A program made the position numbers and the translations under genes. From Eopsaltria australis (taxonomy: Eukaryota > Chordata > Aves > Passeriformes > Petroicidae), in contig JAVTVJ010000295.1 in the NCBI GenBank assembly GCA_034509425.1, positions 327,402 through 391,401 on the forward strand: DNA of 64,000 nt, read 5' to 3'. Position 1 is the stretch's first letter. Each line of letters begins with the position of its first letter. The notes below the pieces were generated by a model. That model saw only the letters and a list, made by a program, of their open reading frames with translations, did no database searches and was not told where the DNA came from. Below, piece after piece: positions 34,877 through 47,050 of the stretch.

Positions 34877-36012
34877 TGTAGTGGTTTTAGTTTGCTTATT
34901 TAGGTTTGTGGTTAAATGTTAGTATACTTACTTAAATTTATCTGATTGCTTGTTGTGAGATGAGGATTAGGAGTAGGTAAAGCAGTCTTAAACTTTATAA
35001 AGTACAAAGAAGTTTTATTAATATAGTTAAGACAAAGGGAAATGGGGGAAAAAAAACTGAAAAAAAAAAACTAGAACAAACTTTTTAGACTACATCTCTT
35101 TCTCTCACTTTTTCATTTCATTCTTTCTTATAACATACAAAAGACAACACTTTGACTTCTAGTTAGTTTACTACTTTAGAAACAGTTTTTGTTTTAGTTC
35201 ATTTAGGGAGAGAAGTTTTTTTTGCTTACACTATGGATTTTCTGTAAGAAAAATACAGTTTTTATGGGTCTTTTGTCTTCCTATTAGTTGTTGTTTGGAG
35301 CAAAGTCTAGCTTAATGGTGAATTTCTGTTACTTCTTTTCAAGTATTAGTTCTGCTTTCTTCACGGACTGTAAAGTTTCTGCGCTGCACTATGTCGATGT
35401 CTTTACTCGTTCTTCTTTTTGCGAGGAAGGATGGGTGTTTGTGAGTTTAGTTTAGGCATGGAGAGAGTTAATCTTCGTCTTTCTCTTTGTTTTCGGTAGT
35501 GTGAGGATCACGTGCTCTTTGCCGGGTTGTTTGAACAGGCCCGAGCCGGATGGAGTCCGGCCGGTCTTTGCTTGGTTTGGAGCAGGGGTTTGGCTCTCCC
35601 TCTCGTGTAGTTGGCACACCGGCTGAGCTGTATCTGCTGAAGATTTTAGCCGTTCCTCTCCCATGCCCGGCTGCAGCGGCACAGCCGCTCCAAACTTCCC
35701 TTCCCCCCCTCCCCGCCCCGCTTCGGAAAGGGTGGGGGGGGGGAGGGGGAGCTAAAACTTTACTAATGAAAGAAGCAGGAGTTGCTCCTCTCTACACAGC
35801 AGCAGCAAGTCCAAAGAGGAAGAGCTTTAGAGAGTCTCTACTTATATATAGTTTTTTCCTCAAAGGCAGATCAACTTTTTAATTAGTTCACTTACATATC
35901 AATCTTTAAAACTACTTAATTATTAGCTCTCTGTCCCAAGAAAGAAGTTATATTATTTCTTGCAGCATAAATCACTTCCTAGATTTTGACCCCTCCAGCC
36001 TAACCCAAGACA
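34877..36012 (-). mobile_element. Hypermutated solo LTR (unit 2), paralogue of the unit 1 provirus
   Basis: Starts TGTAGTGG and ends CCCAAGACA, flanked by GGGAT on both sides. It occupies the site where unit 1 has LTR-internal-LTR. Minus-strand TATA box lies near plus 35840-35850. In an ungapped 83-bp comparison with the unedited LTR (35154-35236 versus 3821-3903) there are 13 differences, all C-to-T on the plus strand. Confidence 0.9.
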
Positions 36013-36017
36013 GGGAT
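36013..36017. repeat. Target-site duplication, right copy (GGGAT)
   Basis: Exact partner of 34872-34876. Confidence 0.85.
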
Positions 36018-37926
36018 CAAAAAGTAAACTTCATTTCATGTAAAAGGTTTTGTGTAATTTAGGTCTGTATTGTATTATGTGATACATTTTTTTGTATTAC
36101 TCCACTAAATCAGATTTCCTGTGTAACATCAACTAACTCTACTACAGTCAAGTGGATCAGTGGTGTAAATTATTCTCCTTGAGTTCATGAAATCAGAATG
36201 AATGTCTCCCCAGTTATCCAGCCCAGCATAGGGGGAGTGAATGTGTGACTCAGCAGACATATGCAGAGCATAAAATCCAGGCAACTAGAAAAGAATTTCA
36301 AAGACAGCAATGGCCTTCAGCTGGTTTCAACCATTTTTTCAGCTGACATGTCTTCCCAGAGACTGAAGTCCCTCAGAGTTGTGATGGTGAGTAGCCTACA
36401 GAGAACAGTAATGGGAGTCACACTGGAATTGTATCTCAGCTGGGTCTTGCAACTGCTATGTTTTGCTCACAGTATTTTATATTTCTATTGTGTTTTTTTG
36501 TACCAATCTGTAAAATCAGAATAGAATATGTGTAATCAGAATGTAATATCAACTATCATCAAATGAGTAAAGTTGATTTTAGTGATCGAACCTTCCATAT
36601 GTGAAACATCTAATAGAATCTGGTGAGGGAGTTTTGAACTCTGACATCTGCTTAGCTCTTCCAGTGGTATCTACCTGACTTTCATATCAACTCTATTCCT
36701 AACATCTCTATGTATTGCTTTAAAAAATTAAATATCTTCCAAAGTACCGTTTATTGTGGGGTTTTTTTTCAACTTCAGGGAGTCTGAGTAACACAATGGA
36801 AGATGAGCTTCAATGCTGCTAAATCTAACATAGTCTGGGTTCATATCTGTAATTTGAAGCACTCAGTATAGCATTTTTCTTTTAGTGTAAGAAATGTAAT
36901 GAAAATTCTCAAGAAGTGTTTTGGTGGACATTGTAATAGCATGGAATGTGGTAGAGAAAAAGTAATATTTAAAAAAACTCAAACAAACAAAAAGCCACCA
37001 CCACCAAACCCCACAAACCAAACAAAGAATAAGAATAAAGATTGATATTACTCATCCATACAAATGACTGTAGGCAAACTTCTTTCATTCTGTCTCCAGG
37101 AGTGACCTTGAGGGGTGTCCCCACTGAAGGAAGGAATCTCCAGACACAGAGTTAAAAATCAATTTCAGGTGTCTTATTCTTTGAAAGGTGGAAGTCCACT
37201 AATACAAAGAGATCAATTCAGATGGGGAGTATAGATATCTGCTTTATTTATTTGATATTTTAGACAACTGCTAAATTACGCAAAGGACTTGCGGACCAGA
37301 ATTTAACACTAAGATGATGTATACACTTCACATGCTTTCATCACAGTGTCTGAAATATTTTAGAACAAATTCTTCAGAAAGTTTCTCAGTTTTGACTTGG
37401 TCAGTTGCAATTATATTCCTAGGACTTACATGGGGGATATAAGGAAAAAATACTTGCTGTGTTTCTAGAATCTTCATATGGCTCTACAGGAAGTTTATTG
37501 AAGACATTTGGAGTTATTTTAGTTTGTTCCTTTTTTTTTTTTTCTGATTAATGGCATATTGAAGCAAGTTGCATAAATTAGGATTTCTTTCCTACACTTT
37601 GAAATAAGAAAACAAAAATCTTGCTTTCGTGGGATTAGATCAAGAAGAACAAACAAACTAGAGGTTTTGAAATGCTGTTTAGTATAGGTGTGTTGATTTC
37701 AAAATGGGATGTGTGATGGCTTTTCCTTTATTACCACCACAGAATGTTAATGGTGCCAAGTCAATCCCTCAGACGGCTGTCATTATACCTTCCTGGTGGT
37801 GTGCACACAGATTGTTTCACGAGTGCAAAGCAGGTAATCTTTACTGGTATGTAGCAACAAACAGGATTGTTCTTGTAATATTTCAATATTACATTCCCGA
37901 AAATGCACATCTAGCTATAGACAACT
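36018..37926. other. Duplicated non-coding DNA, no gene seen (unit 2)
   Basis: Paralogue of 21607-23511. A 126-codon frame at 37704-38084 is open here but interrupted in unit 1 and overlaps the CR1, so it is not a gene. Confidence 0.5.
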
Positions 37927-38960
37927 CAGAATTAAAGAATGTCCTGCATTTGAAGGGACCCACAAAGATCATTGAGCCTGATGAATTCACGGTCCTGCAC
38001 AGGCTCCAAGACTCACACCATGTGCCTGAGAAAGTTATCCAAATACTTCTTGAACTCTGTCAGGCTTGGTGTTTTGACCACTGACCTGGGGAGCCTGTTC
38101 CAGTGCCCAGCCACCCTCTGGTGGAAGGAGCTTTTTCCTGATATGCAGCTGAAACTTCCCCTGACATTCCCTTGTGTCCTGTCGCTGATCAACACAAAGA
38201 GAAAAGGTCAGTGCCTGCAACTCCACTTTTCCTCATGAGGAAGCTGCAGACAGCAATGAGGCGTCCCCTCAGTCTCCTCCTTCCCAGGCTGAACAGACCA
38301 AGTGACCTCAGCCACTCCTCATAATGCTTCCTCTCAAGGCTCTTTGCCATCTTCATGAACACTAACAGCTTAATATCTTTCTTCTATTGCGGTGCCCAAA
38401 ACTGTCCCCAGGACTCAAGGTGAGTCTGCCCCATAGCAGAGCAGAGCAGGGCAATCCCTCCCATTGCTTGGCCAGCAATGCTAGTCCTGGTTCCGCCCAG
38501 GACATGGCTGGCCCTCCTGGCTGCCAGGACACTGCTGACTCATATCCAACTTCCCTGCTCCTGTGCTTTTAAGAGGTGGTGCTTAAGAAGTGTCCAGCTC
38601 TGATGGACGCCAGCACCTTCTAAGATGTTTTCCCAGGAAAACATCTAGTTCCCTGAGCAACCTGAAGTTTGCTCTCCTCATGTCTAGCACTGAAGTTTTG
38701 CCAGTTTTCCTCCTGTCGCTAGAGATTTTAAACTGTATTGCTTCGTGTTTGCTGTGGCCAAAAGCAGTCGCCACTTCACTTCCAAGACCCTCTTAAGCTA
38801 CAACTAATCAAGGAGGACATCTTTCCTAGTTGGCTCCCTTAGTAACTGTGCTATGAAGTTATCATCCAGGCGTTGAAGGAATCTTTTGGACCTGTTTGTA
38901 CCAGCTGTGTGGTATTCCAAGTTAATATCTAGCAAGTTGAAGTCCTGGATCTGTTTCTTT
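37927..38960 (-). mobile_element. CR1 LINE 3' fragment (unit 2)
   Basis: Paralogue of 23512-24545 with a few substitutions; same truncation points, so it predates the duplication. Confidence 0.9.
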
Positions 38961-41900
38961 TATTCCCTGGTGATGTAAAGACAAGAGCGACATCACACAC
39001 TTTGCTACTGTTAAAAGATAGAAGCCTATGAAATAGCCAGTGTTCCCTTACAATCTGTCATTGCTGATGGTCCATTGTAGGCTATATTTACAGTTTTCTT
39101 TATTTCCCTGTACTTTCCTGAACAAAGCCGAGAAAGAACATTACCCTACCTAATCATATGCTAAATTTATCCAACTGTTTTATAATTGAAATTATACCCA
39201 CTCATTGCTGCATTGCAAGTAAATTAAAAATATATAGCTTCACATGTCAAACACATCCGTGACACTCTTTTTTTGTTCTGTATTTTTTTAAAGGCTATTT
39301 GCTGACTCGTAAGTTAAGGGGCAGTGTTTAGACCACACAGAGCAGTCATTTCTTCTCGACCTTGTTTTTTCAACCCTATTTCAATGATCTGATTTTATAC
39401 TCCTCCCTGAATTTTAAGTTATTCCTCTCTGACACTGATCTTTACTACAGTTTGTTTTTGTGGGATTTTTTTCTTTTTTTCTTTTACAAGCATACAGGAA
39501 ATCAGACAAAATTTCAATTCAATTGTAGCTGACACGACAGCTTACTACTTTTCCTCAATAGCTCCTCATGCTTTTCTTTTCTAGAGAACTCCGTATCATT
39601 CCTATATCTTGCTTAAATTTTTCAATAAAGGAAAATTAAGGATAATGGACCTACCAATTTTGTGTATCTGTCTTTTTTTTTACTAGGAAAAAGAAAGGAG
39701 ACATAAACCAAAAAGTGTTACCTAAGGGAAACTGTGTTGCATGTTGACCACATAAGGAAGTCTTTCTGCACAGTTGTGGAGAGGCTGTACCATTTACTGG
39801 CTGGTGTAAGATGTTGTTTTGATTTGCGGAAGGAAAAAGAGTAGCTCAATACCTGTAGAACACCACGCTGAAGCGGTGTACTCCAGCAAATGGATCCAAA
39901 TTACAGTTTGATGTTCACAAATGAATTGAGTTTTATTTGTTACTAAGGAATACAATATTCAGGCCTTCATAAAACATGAACGATGAGTACATTTCCCACT
40001 GGCACATACGAGGACTTTTAATGCAGCATGTGCAGAGACAGATAATAACAGAAAAGTAGGTATCTTTTATTTGTCGCATGAACAGTTTATGCAAACCTTT
40101 GACGGAAACATGAAACAGTTTACCTAACTAAGTTTTGTTTTGACTCTTTCTTTTCTACCAGCTTCTAATTGATTCCTTTTAAAAATTGTTTGTATTGTTC
40201 ACTGTTTATGTTGTAGCTGTAAGATGTGTCATTTAGCTTTTCCTGGTCAGTCAGAAATTACATTTTATATGTTAATTTCACACGTTAATTTTACCATTCG
40301 TTGTTTGTTCTGCGACTTTTTTGTAACCATAATCTTTTACAGGGGCTAGTGGAAGATTCTAGAAGCCATTATCCCTTTGTGATTCTGCAGTGTACTGAAC
40401 AATATTTGTTACGCAATATTTTACTTAAATGAATGAATATTATTATTGTATGTATTTTCAAAGACTACTAGAGTGCCTTTGTGTAACTGAATTAAATACA
40501 ATTTAATTAACTTAAAGTAATTCAAATTACTCATTAGCACGAATAACTTTAAGCTTTAGAATGTGTTTGAATTGGGAAAACTATTTGAATACCTGGCTTA
40601 ACAGCTCCAGCGTGGTATAAAATTATTTAGCATTATACATATCTCCTTTCAAGACATGTATAGATGGGATAACATAACTGGAAAGATAAGAACTCTGAAA
40701 AATCTCTTTTAAAATTTACTAATTCAAAAAGGTATTTGCTATTGTGAGCAACTGAACTAAAGATTATCTATTGAAGAAAAAATACACTAACCCTGCAGAA
40801 GTGTTAAGAAAGGAATCCTACGTTATCTTACAATGTTATTTCAGTTGAGGTCAAATTATTTGAATTGCAATGAAAGTAGGAGAAGAAAGGACACTATTCT
40901 TAATCTTAATGAGAGTCTTTGTTTCAGAGTAGTTAAATTTTGTGATGAAAATGAAAAATCAGAAAGACATGTAGGAAAAGTAGATTTCTTTTTAACTTGA
41001 TCCGTTTCCTTAAGATGGAGTTGTACCTTTCATTTTTTTAAACTCGTTATCTTATCTGTTGTCTTTTGAAAATAATGATTTCTAAATTCATAGACTCTTG
41101 GCCACTGTGTTAGTCTATGTACTCTTTTTACTTTATTTCTTGACTTTGAAGAAATGGTTGATGATTCTGAAGTGTACCTGTACTAGATGTCACAAGTGGA
41201 GAAGACCTGAATGAGATTACTCAGAAAATCATGAAAATGTATAATACCTATAAAAAGAAAAGAAACCTATAAAATCTATTTGCTTTCATAGTAATTTTTA
41301 TTGGATTTATTTTCACCAACCAAAGTATGTTCAGGTTGCCTAAGAGGGCCTCAAGCAAGAACTGTTGCTACTGCTGAAAGTAGAAAACCATAGGGCTAGC
41401 AAAATCAGTGAGTAATATGTCAAGGTGTACCAATGCTGCCTGAGGGTAACATTCATGACACCTGAAACAAGAAAATAAAGCATGTCTTTTTTTTCTGACA
41501 ATGTAAGAATCAGAGTTGCAGAAGTGAGGTAATCGGCACCTGCTGGGTAACAGCACTCTTTTCTGTTTTTCTACCTAATAGCATGAGAGTGCTTCTTCTC
41601 AAACCAATGAAATGCTCCTCTGATAGCTGGTCTATGTCTTGACCCACAGTATATCAGTATATTTTGACATGCAGAGAAATATTAAGGCAATACATATTGC
41701 TTTAGGTATTGTGTGTACCTGCAATTGGCAAAATTGAAATGAAATCTTTATTGGCTAATGAGAAGAAGCAAGCCAGTGATGGCTTTTGGAGAGACCTCAA
41801 GGGATCCTTTTGGAAATGAGATCACTGACAAATGAACTAAAGATTTGGAAGAAAGGAACCTTAGGCATATCAAAGGCGAGCAGAAGGGGAAGAGAGCTGG

Positions 41901-42531
41901 AGTAGCAGCACATTATCCTATCGCAAGGAGGATAAAATTGTCATCAGTGATCAGAGAAACACTATGCACTGATTTTGAGCCCAATCAGTTTGAGGAAGAT
42001 TTGTCTCTGTTTTCATATGGAGAACGGTGGTAAATAGGCTAAATTAAAGACTTAAGTTACCAGAGCCAGGGCAAGAAGCACACTAGAGCTGGGTAAGAGA
42101 CTACTAAGAAAGAAGTGAGGAAATTCTTACAAATTTCTTGCCCTCTAGACAATCAGGAAGAATTTTCAGGGAGTCAGTCAATGATGTAATAAACGATGCA
42201 GCTAGAATGTAAAATCAGTGCACACCAAGAAACTAGCCAGAGATGTGTAACCAGAAGGTCAAAGGCATCAAAATACAGAGTTCAGGTGTTTAAAAAAAAT
42301 ATTCACAAGCTTTGAACAACAACAGTGATTTCTTAATTTGCAATTAAAAATTTATGTTCTGTTCCTCTATTAATTGATGTGTATTAAGGAATCAGAGATA
42401 GACCTGGGGGTGTTCAGTTGTACATTCTCTTTGGTTTCTTCTGCTCAGCACTTCTGACTCTCCATCCCAGGGCCTTGCATGTCCTTGCACTGGCTCTGAC
42501 AGCTGGTCAAGGAGACCTCAGCGTTGTTCAG
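38961..42531. other. Duplicated AT-rich DNA, no gene seen (unit 2)
   Basis: Paralogue of 24546-28131; no gene recognised. Confidence 0.5.
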
Positions 42532-42640
42532 CACTAAAAGCAGCAGATCCTCTTTACTCAGTCTCGTCACTGATAAGCAGACCCTGCTTGCTCAATGCAT
42601 CACTGAACAGCAGGCCCTCCTTGCTCAGTTCATCACTGGG
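42532..42640. repeat. Degenerate 35-bp tandem repeat (unit 2)
   Basis: Paralogue of 28132-28240, three imperfect copies. Confidence 0.6.
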
Positions 42641-43148
42641 AGCAGGTAAATATGACTAAGTTCAAGCTGCTGTATCCCAGCTTAGGCAGGGCATCCTGCT
42701 ACAGGTTTCCATTTAGAAAGCTTTTTACAGCTAAAAATGTCCACTTAATTTTTAAAATACTAAGATATTCTTCTCCCACTTTTAAGTGACTGTCTAAGCT
42801 ACATTTTCCATACTGTGCCTGCCATACTTGATTAGAACTTTCCTTCTTTTTCTCCTCTGTGTTACACATTGGCTACCTCTGAATGCCAGGCTGTGTGCAG
42901 CAGAACAACCTTGCACTAGGCAGATCATTGGAATTATGATGATGAACTTGTTAGGGTATCATCTAGTACCTCTGGATTTCCTGTGCAGATCTTGTGTGCA
43001 GACATAGAGAATGCTGAGCCTGAAACAGTACCCACCACACAGAATCCACCAGGATTCACCCTGCAGTTCCTCCTGTGCAGCAAATGGCATCCGTAAGTGC
43101 AGTTCAGCAGGCAGCTCCTAAACGTGCTTGATTTCAAACCCAGTCTTA
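42641..43148. other. Right end of unit 2, no gene seen
   Basis: Paralogue of 28241-28748. Confidence 0.5.
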
Positions 43149-43412
43149 GGTGTGACAGGCTTATGTCTGCACCAGGAAAATACCTGGAAAAATATTTAAG
43201 AATCTTTTTCTTAAGGAACCAGTGAAGGACCTATCCCTGCCTTTCCTCTTTTGTTCCTCCTGATTTGATAATAGCCATATATATTAGTGGTGAATAATCC
43301 TACAGGCTGGCACCATTTGTTTTTGTTGTTCTTGTTTGGGAGATTTAATTTTTTATTATGCTCCCTTCTTTGGCTGGCTGTCTTGGTCCACTCCCACTTC
43401 TGACACCAAAGA
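43149..43412 (-). mobile_element. ERV internal remnant with tRNA-Leu primer site (unit 3)
   Basis: Paralogue of 12961-13225; primer site at 43392-43408. Confidence 0.75.
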
Positions 43413-43969
43413 TGTCCCATCCCAGAGTGAGACTTGAGGGGGAAAATCTTACCAGATTCCTATGACGAAATTAGATGCAAACAAGATTGATACTACCCCG
43501 GGAACCATTTACTGGAGAGAAAAAAAGAGACCCCAAGAGAGAGCATAGAAAAGGCAGAAGGAAAGGAAGGAAAAGGAGGAAAGAGTTGGGAGAGAAAGAG
43601 ACACAGGGCATTACTCCCACGGCTCTGGCGATCCCTCGTCGATGTTTGGTCGGCAGGTGGTGTGCAGGCACTGCGAGTGAGGACAAGGGCGTGACCGATG
43701 CTCAGTGAACAGCAGGGCTCCCGCGCTCCATGAGCATAGAACACTGAGGAGGCTTAGCTCAGAAAAGGAAATGGAACACTACCAAGGCTTTTCCTCAAGG
43801 AAATTTACAGGGACAGTACAAACACTCTCGTCCGTGTCATCTCAGCAAATACCCAGATACTTGTACGTTGGGGTGAAAAAAGATCACGCAGACTTCAGAA
43901 CATTCAGAAAACATGCATTTATTGAACAAGGTCCTACTTTTTTCAACTCTGTTTCTGCTATGCGGGACA
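43413..43969 (-). mobile_element. 557-bp LTR (unit 3)
   Basis: Same ends and length as its counterparts at 13226 and 29013. Minus-strand AATAAA at 43918-43923 would serve gene copy 3. Confidence 0.8.
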
Positions 43970-44082
43970 TTTCTAAAGTTGAGTGGGAGTGAGGCCATGA
44001 GTTCTACCTACATTAAAAATACTGTTTATGCAGCAGACAAAATTGTAGAGAGTGGTACATACAAGTACCATTTTCAAAAAAA

Positions 44083-44272
44083 ATCTATGTGCCCTACATA
44101 ATCTATGTGCCCTACATAATCTATGTGCCCTAACTAACTCATAGGGTTGCTATGTATGTGCATGTATATATATATATCTGTATAGGGTATATATGTGTAT
44201 GTATGTATAAATATGTATGTGTGGGTACATATGTGTGTATAGATATAAATATAGGTGTATATATATTGGTGT
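44083..44272. repeat. 18-bp repeat (three copies) and AT/GT microsatellite (unit 3)
   Basis: Counterpart of 29682-29874, with small length differences in the TATATA run. Confidence 0.8.
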
Positions 44273-44479
44273 GCATATGTATAAAGGGCTTTTTATGCAT
44301 TAAAACCCTACAAAAGAAGAAGATAAAGACAGGCGGGAAAACCCACTCATGTCATACTCTCCTAGGTCCAGCAGAGCTGCATCATGGACTGTGGTGACGT
44401 GCAGGGCATGTGCCAGGCTCTCTGTCCCTGCTGCCCTTGCCTCACCCATGCTTCCTTCCTGTGCCTGTGGTTCCTATGG

Positions 44480-47050
44480 TTATTCAAATTTCTGGACCAT
44501 AAGCAAAGCCCTCTTAACCCTCTCAGTACGTATGCAGTCATTGTAGTCCAGGAATACCAGAGCATCAGCTCTGGGAATGTTTGTCTCATGTACATGACTC
44601 TTTGTCCTTGCTACGGCAGGTATTACAGTTGGTGACACATCCCTACTGGCTTCCATGTCCGGCTGTTCCACAGTCTGCTGGCTGGATCCCCGGATCTCAA
44701 GTGTAGCCCTGTCTGGAAAATCTCTTCTGATACACTCTGCAGTGTCCAGCAAATCTGGGCCATCAGCACTTGGGCGTTTCTTCTTTCCAGTGCCGGAGAT
44801 GGATGTGGAGGTTAAGCGCAGACCCCTCAGTGCTCTCCCGACGCTCAGTGTTCTCTTGACAATCCTCAGCCATCTCTGTTGAGCCGGGGCACTGCTGACT
44901 GTAGGTGCAGGAAGGCTTTGGGCATGTCCTGCAGGTTTTTCTGCTGTTATTGATCCCTCTGCACCTACTTCCTGGTCCTGCTCCTCCTCTGGGTATTCAA
45001 ATGGCTTCTGGACCATAAGCAGGGCCTTCTTAACCACCTCAGTCTGGACGAAGTCAGAGTAGTCCAGGAATGCCGGAGCATCAGTTGTTTGGCTGTGCAC
45101 TGTGTGTCCTGGACTCTCTGTCCTCTCTGCTGAGGCTGGCATGGACTGGGCTGTGTCCAGCAGAACTGGGCTATCGACTCTGGGGCTGTGCAGGACACGT
45201 CTCTGCCTCCTTGCCTCTTTCGCTCCCATTTCTTCATCTACACTTTGTCCCTTCCTCTGCCATTCTTGTGTCTCCTCAGAGGGCCTCTGGATCACAAGCA
45301 CAGCCTTCTTAACAGCCTCACTACCTGTGTAGTCAGCTGCATTCAAGAAGACCGGCGCATCAGCCCTGGGCCTCTGTGTCTCATGTACGCCCCTCTTTGT
45401 CCTGGCTGCAGTGGGTGTTACTGCTGGTGACACATCCCTACTGGGTTCCACGTCCTGCTCTTCTACCTTCCGCTGGCTGGATCCCTGGAACTCAAGTGTA
45501 GCCTTGGGTAGGACATCTTTCCTAATATACTTTGCAGTGTGCAGCAGATCTGTGTCATCAGCGCTTGGGTGCTTCTTCTCCTTCTGTCCTGTGCTGATGA
45601 CCATGAGTGCAGGAAGGCTTTGGGCATGTCCTGCAGGTTTTTGTGCTCTTGTTGATCCCTCTGCACTTAGTTCCTGGTCCTGCTCCTCCTCTGGGTGTTC
45701 AAATGGCTTCTGGACCAGAAGCAGGGCCTTCTTAACCACCTCAGTCCAGACAAAGTCAGAGTAGTCCAGGAATGCCGGAGCATCAGTTGTTTGGCTGTGC
45801 ACGGTGTGTCCTGGACTCTCTGTCCTGTCTGCTGAGGCTGGCATGGACTGGGCTGTGTCCAGCAGAACTGGGCTGTCGACTCTGGGGCTGTGCAGGACAC
45901 GTCTCTGCCTCCTTGCTACTTTTGCTCCCATTTCTTCATCTACACTTTGTCCCTGTTCCTGCTTTTTTTGTGTCTCTTCAGAGGGCCTCTGGGTGACAAG
46001 CACAGCCTTCTTAACAGCCTCAGCACCTGTGTAGTCAGCTGCATTCAAGAAGACCGGCGCATCAGCCCTGGGACTCTGTGTCTCATGTTCACCCCTCTTT
46101 GTCTTGGCTGCAGTGGGTGTTACTGCTGGTGACACATCCCTACTGGGTTCCACGTCCTGCTCTTCTACCATCCACTGGCTGGATCCCTGGAGCTCAAGCA
46201 TAGCCTTGCACAGGACATCTTTCCTGATATACTTTGCTGTGTCCAGCAGATCTGTGTCATCAGCGCTTGGGTGCTTCTTCTCCTTCTGTCCTGTGCTGAT
46301 GACCATAGGTGCAGGAAGGTTTTGGGCATGTCCTGCAGGTTTTTGTGCTCTTGTTGATCCCTCTGCACTTAGTTCGTGGTCCTGCTCCTCCTCTGTGTAT
46401 TCAAATGGCTTCTGGACCATAAGCAGGGCCTTCTTAACCACCTCAGTCCAGACAAAGTCAGAGTAGTCCAGGAATGCCGGAGCATCAGTTGTTTGGCTGT
46501 GCACGGTGTGTCCTGGACTCTCTGTCCTGTCTGCTGAGGCTGGCATGGACTGGGCTGTGTCCAGCAGAACTGGGCTGTCGACTCTGGGGCTGTGCAGGAC
46601 ACGTCTCTGCCTCCTTGCCTCTTTTGCTCCCATTCCTTCATCTACACTTTGTCCCCATTCCTGCCGTTCTAGTGTCTCCTCAGAGGGGTACTGGATCACA
46701 AGCACAGCCTTCTTAACAGCCTCAGCACCTGTGTAGTCAGCTGCATTCAAGAAGACCGGCGCATCAGCCCTGGGACTCTGTGTCTCATGTTCGCCCCTCT
46801 TTGTCTTGGCTGCAGTGGGTGTTACTGCTGGTGACACATCCCTACTGGGTTGCATGTCCTGCTCTTCTACCATCCGCGGCCTGGATCCCTGGAGCTCAAG
46901 CATAGCCTTGCACAGGACATCTTTCCTAATATACTTTGCAGTGTCCAGCAGATCTGTGTCATCAGCGCTTGGGTGCTTCTTCTCCTTCTGTCCTGTGCTG
47001 ATGACCATAGGTGCAGGAAGGTTTTGGGCATGTCCTGCAGGTTTTTGTGC
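44480..47050 (-). CDS. Gene copy 3, C-terminal segment (open, three-plus cycles)
   Basis: Continuous frame with the normal C-terminus (...MVQKFE, TAA at 44480-44482), the long linker with the PAQQRW sequence, terminal A' and D' modules, then three complete 234-residue cycles going upstream. It is open for more than 840 codons. It ends upstream at a 1-bp deletion near 47050 (GTGCCTTG where other cycles have GTGCTCTTG), beyond which the repeat continues in another frame. There is no promoter or natural start here: the first ATG is an internal MVISTG methionine. It is therefore a piece of a larger, broken gene unless transcribed otherwise. Confidence 0.6.
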   Translation of the reverse strand, partial: AQKPAGHAQNLPAPMVISTGQKEKKHPSADDTDLLDTAKYIRKDVLCKAMLELQGSRPRMVEEQDMQPSRDVSPAVTPTAAKTKRGEHETQSPRADAPVFLNAADYTGAEAVKKAVLVIQYPSEETLERQEWGQSVDEGMGAKEARRQRRVLHSPRVDSPVLLDTAQSMPASADRTESPGHTVHSQTTDAPAFLDYSDFVWTEVVKKALLMVQKPFEYTEEEQDHELSAEGSTRAQKPAGHAQNLPAPMVISTGQKEKKHPSADDTDLLDTAKYIRKDVLCKAMLELQGSSQWMVEEQDVEPSRDVSPAVTPTAAKTKRGEHETQSPRADAPVFLNAADYTGAEAVKKAVLVTQRPSEETQKKQEQGQSVDEEMGAKVARRQRRVLHSPRVDSPVLLDTAQSMPASADRTESPGHTVHSQTTDAPAFLDYSDFVWTEVVKKALLLVQKPFEHPEEEQDQELSAEGSTRAQKPAGHAQSLPALMVISTGQKEKKHPSADDTDLLHTAKYIRKDVLPKATLEFQGSSQRKVEEQDVEPSRDVSPAVTPTAARTKRGVHETQRPRADAPVFLNAADYTGSEAVKKAVLVIQRPSEETQEWQRKGQSVDEEMGAKEARRQRRVLHSPRVDSPVLLDTAQSMPASAERTESPGHTVHSQTTDAPAFLDYSDFVQTEVVKKALLMVQKPFEYPEEEQDQEVGAEGSITAEKPAGHAQSLPAPTVSSAPAQQRWLRIVKRTLSVGRALRGLRLTSTSISGTGKKKRPSADGPDLLDTAECIRRDFPDRATLEIRGSSQQTVEQPDMEASRDVSPTVIPAVARTKSHVHETNIPRADALVFLDYNDCIRTERVKRALLMVQKFE

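Larger units (their letters stand above)
28749..43148. repeat. Tandem segmental duplication, unit 2 (14.4 kb)
   Basis: Same order of elements as unit 1. At a constant offset of 14,400 bp, positions 25621-26620 and 40021-41020 differ at only three bases by my count, so the duplication is recent or the copies are homogenised. It is joined head-to-tail to units 1 and 3 at the block TGTGACAGGCTTATG. Confidence 0.95.

Noticed and set aside
37704..38084. 126-codon frame as a unit 2-specific gene
   Set aside because: Interrupted in unit 1 by small changes and overlapping an antisense CR1 fragment; no coding signature.
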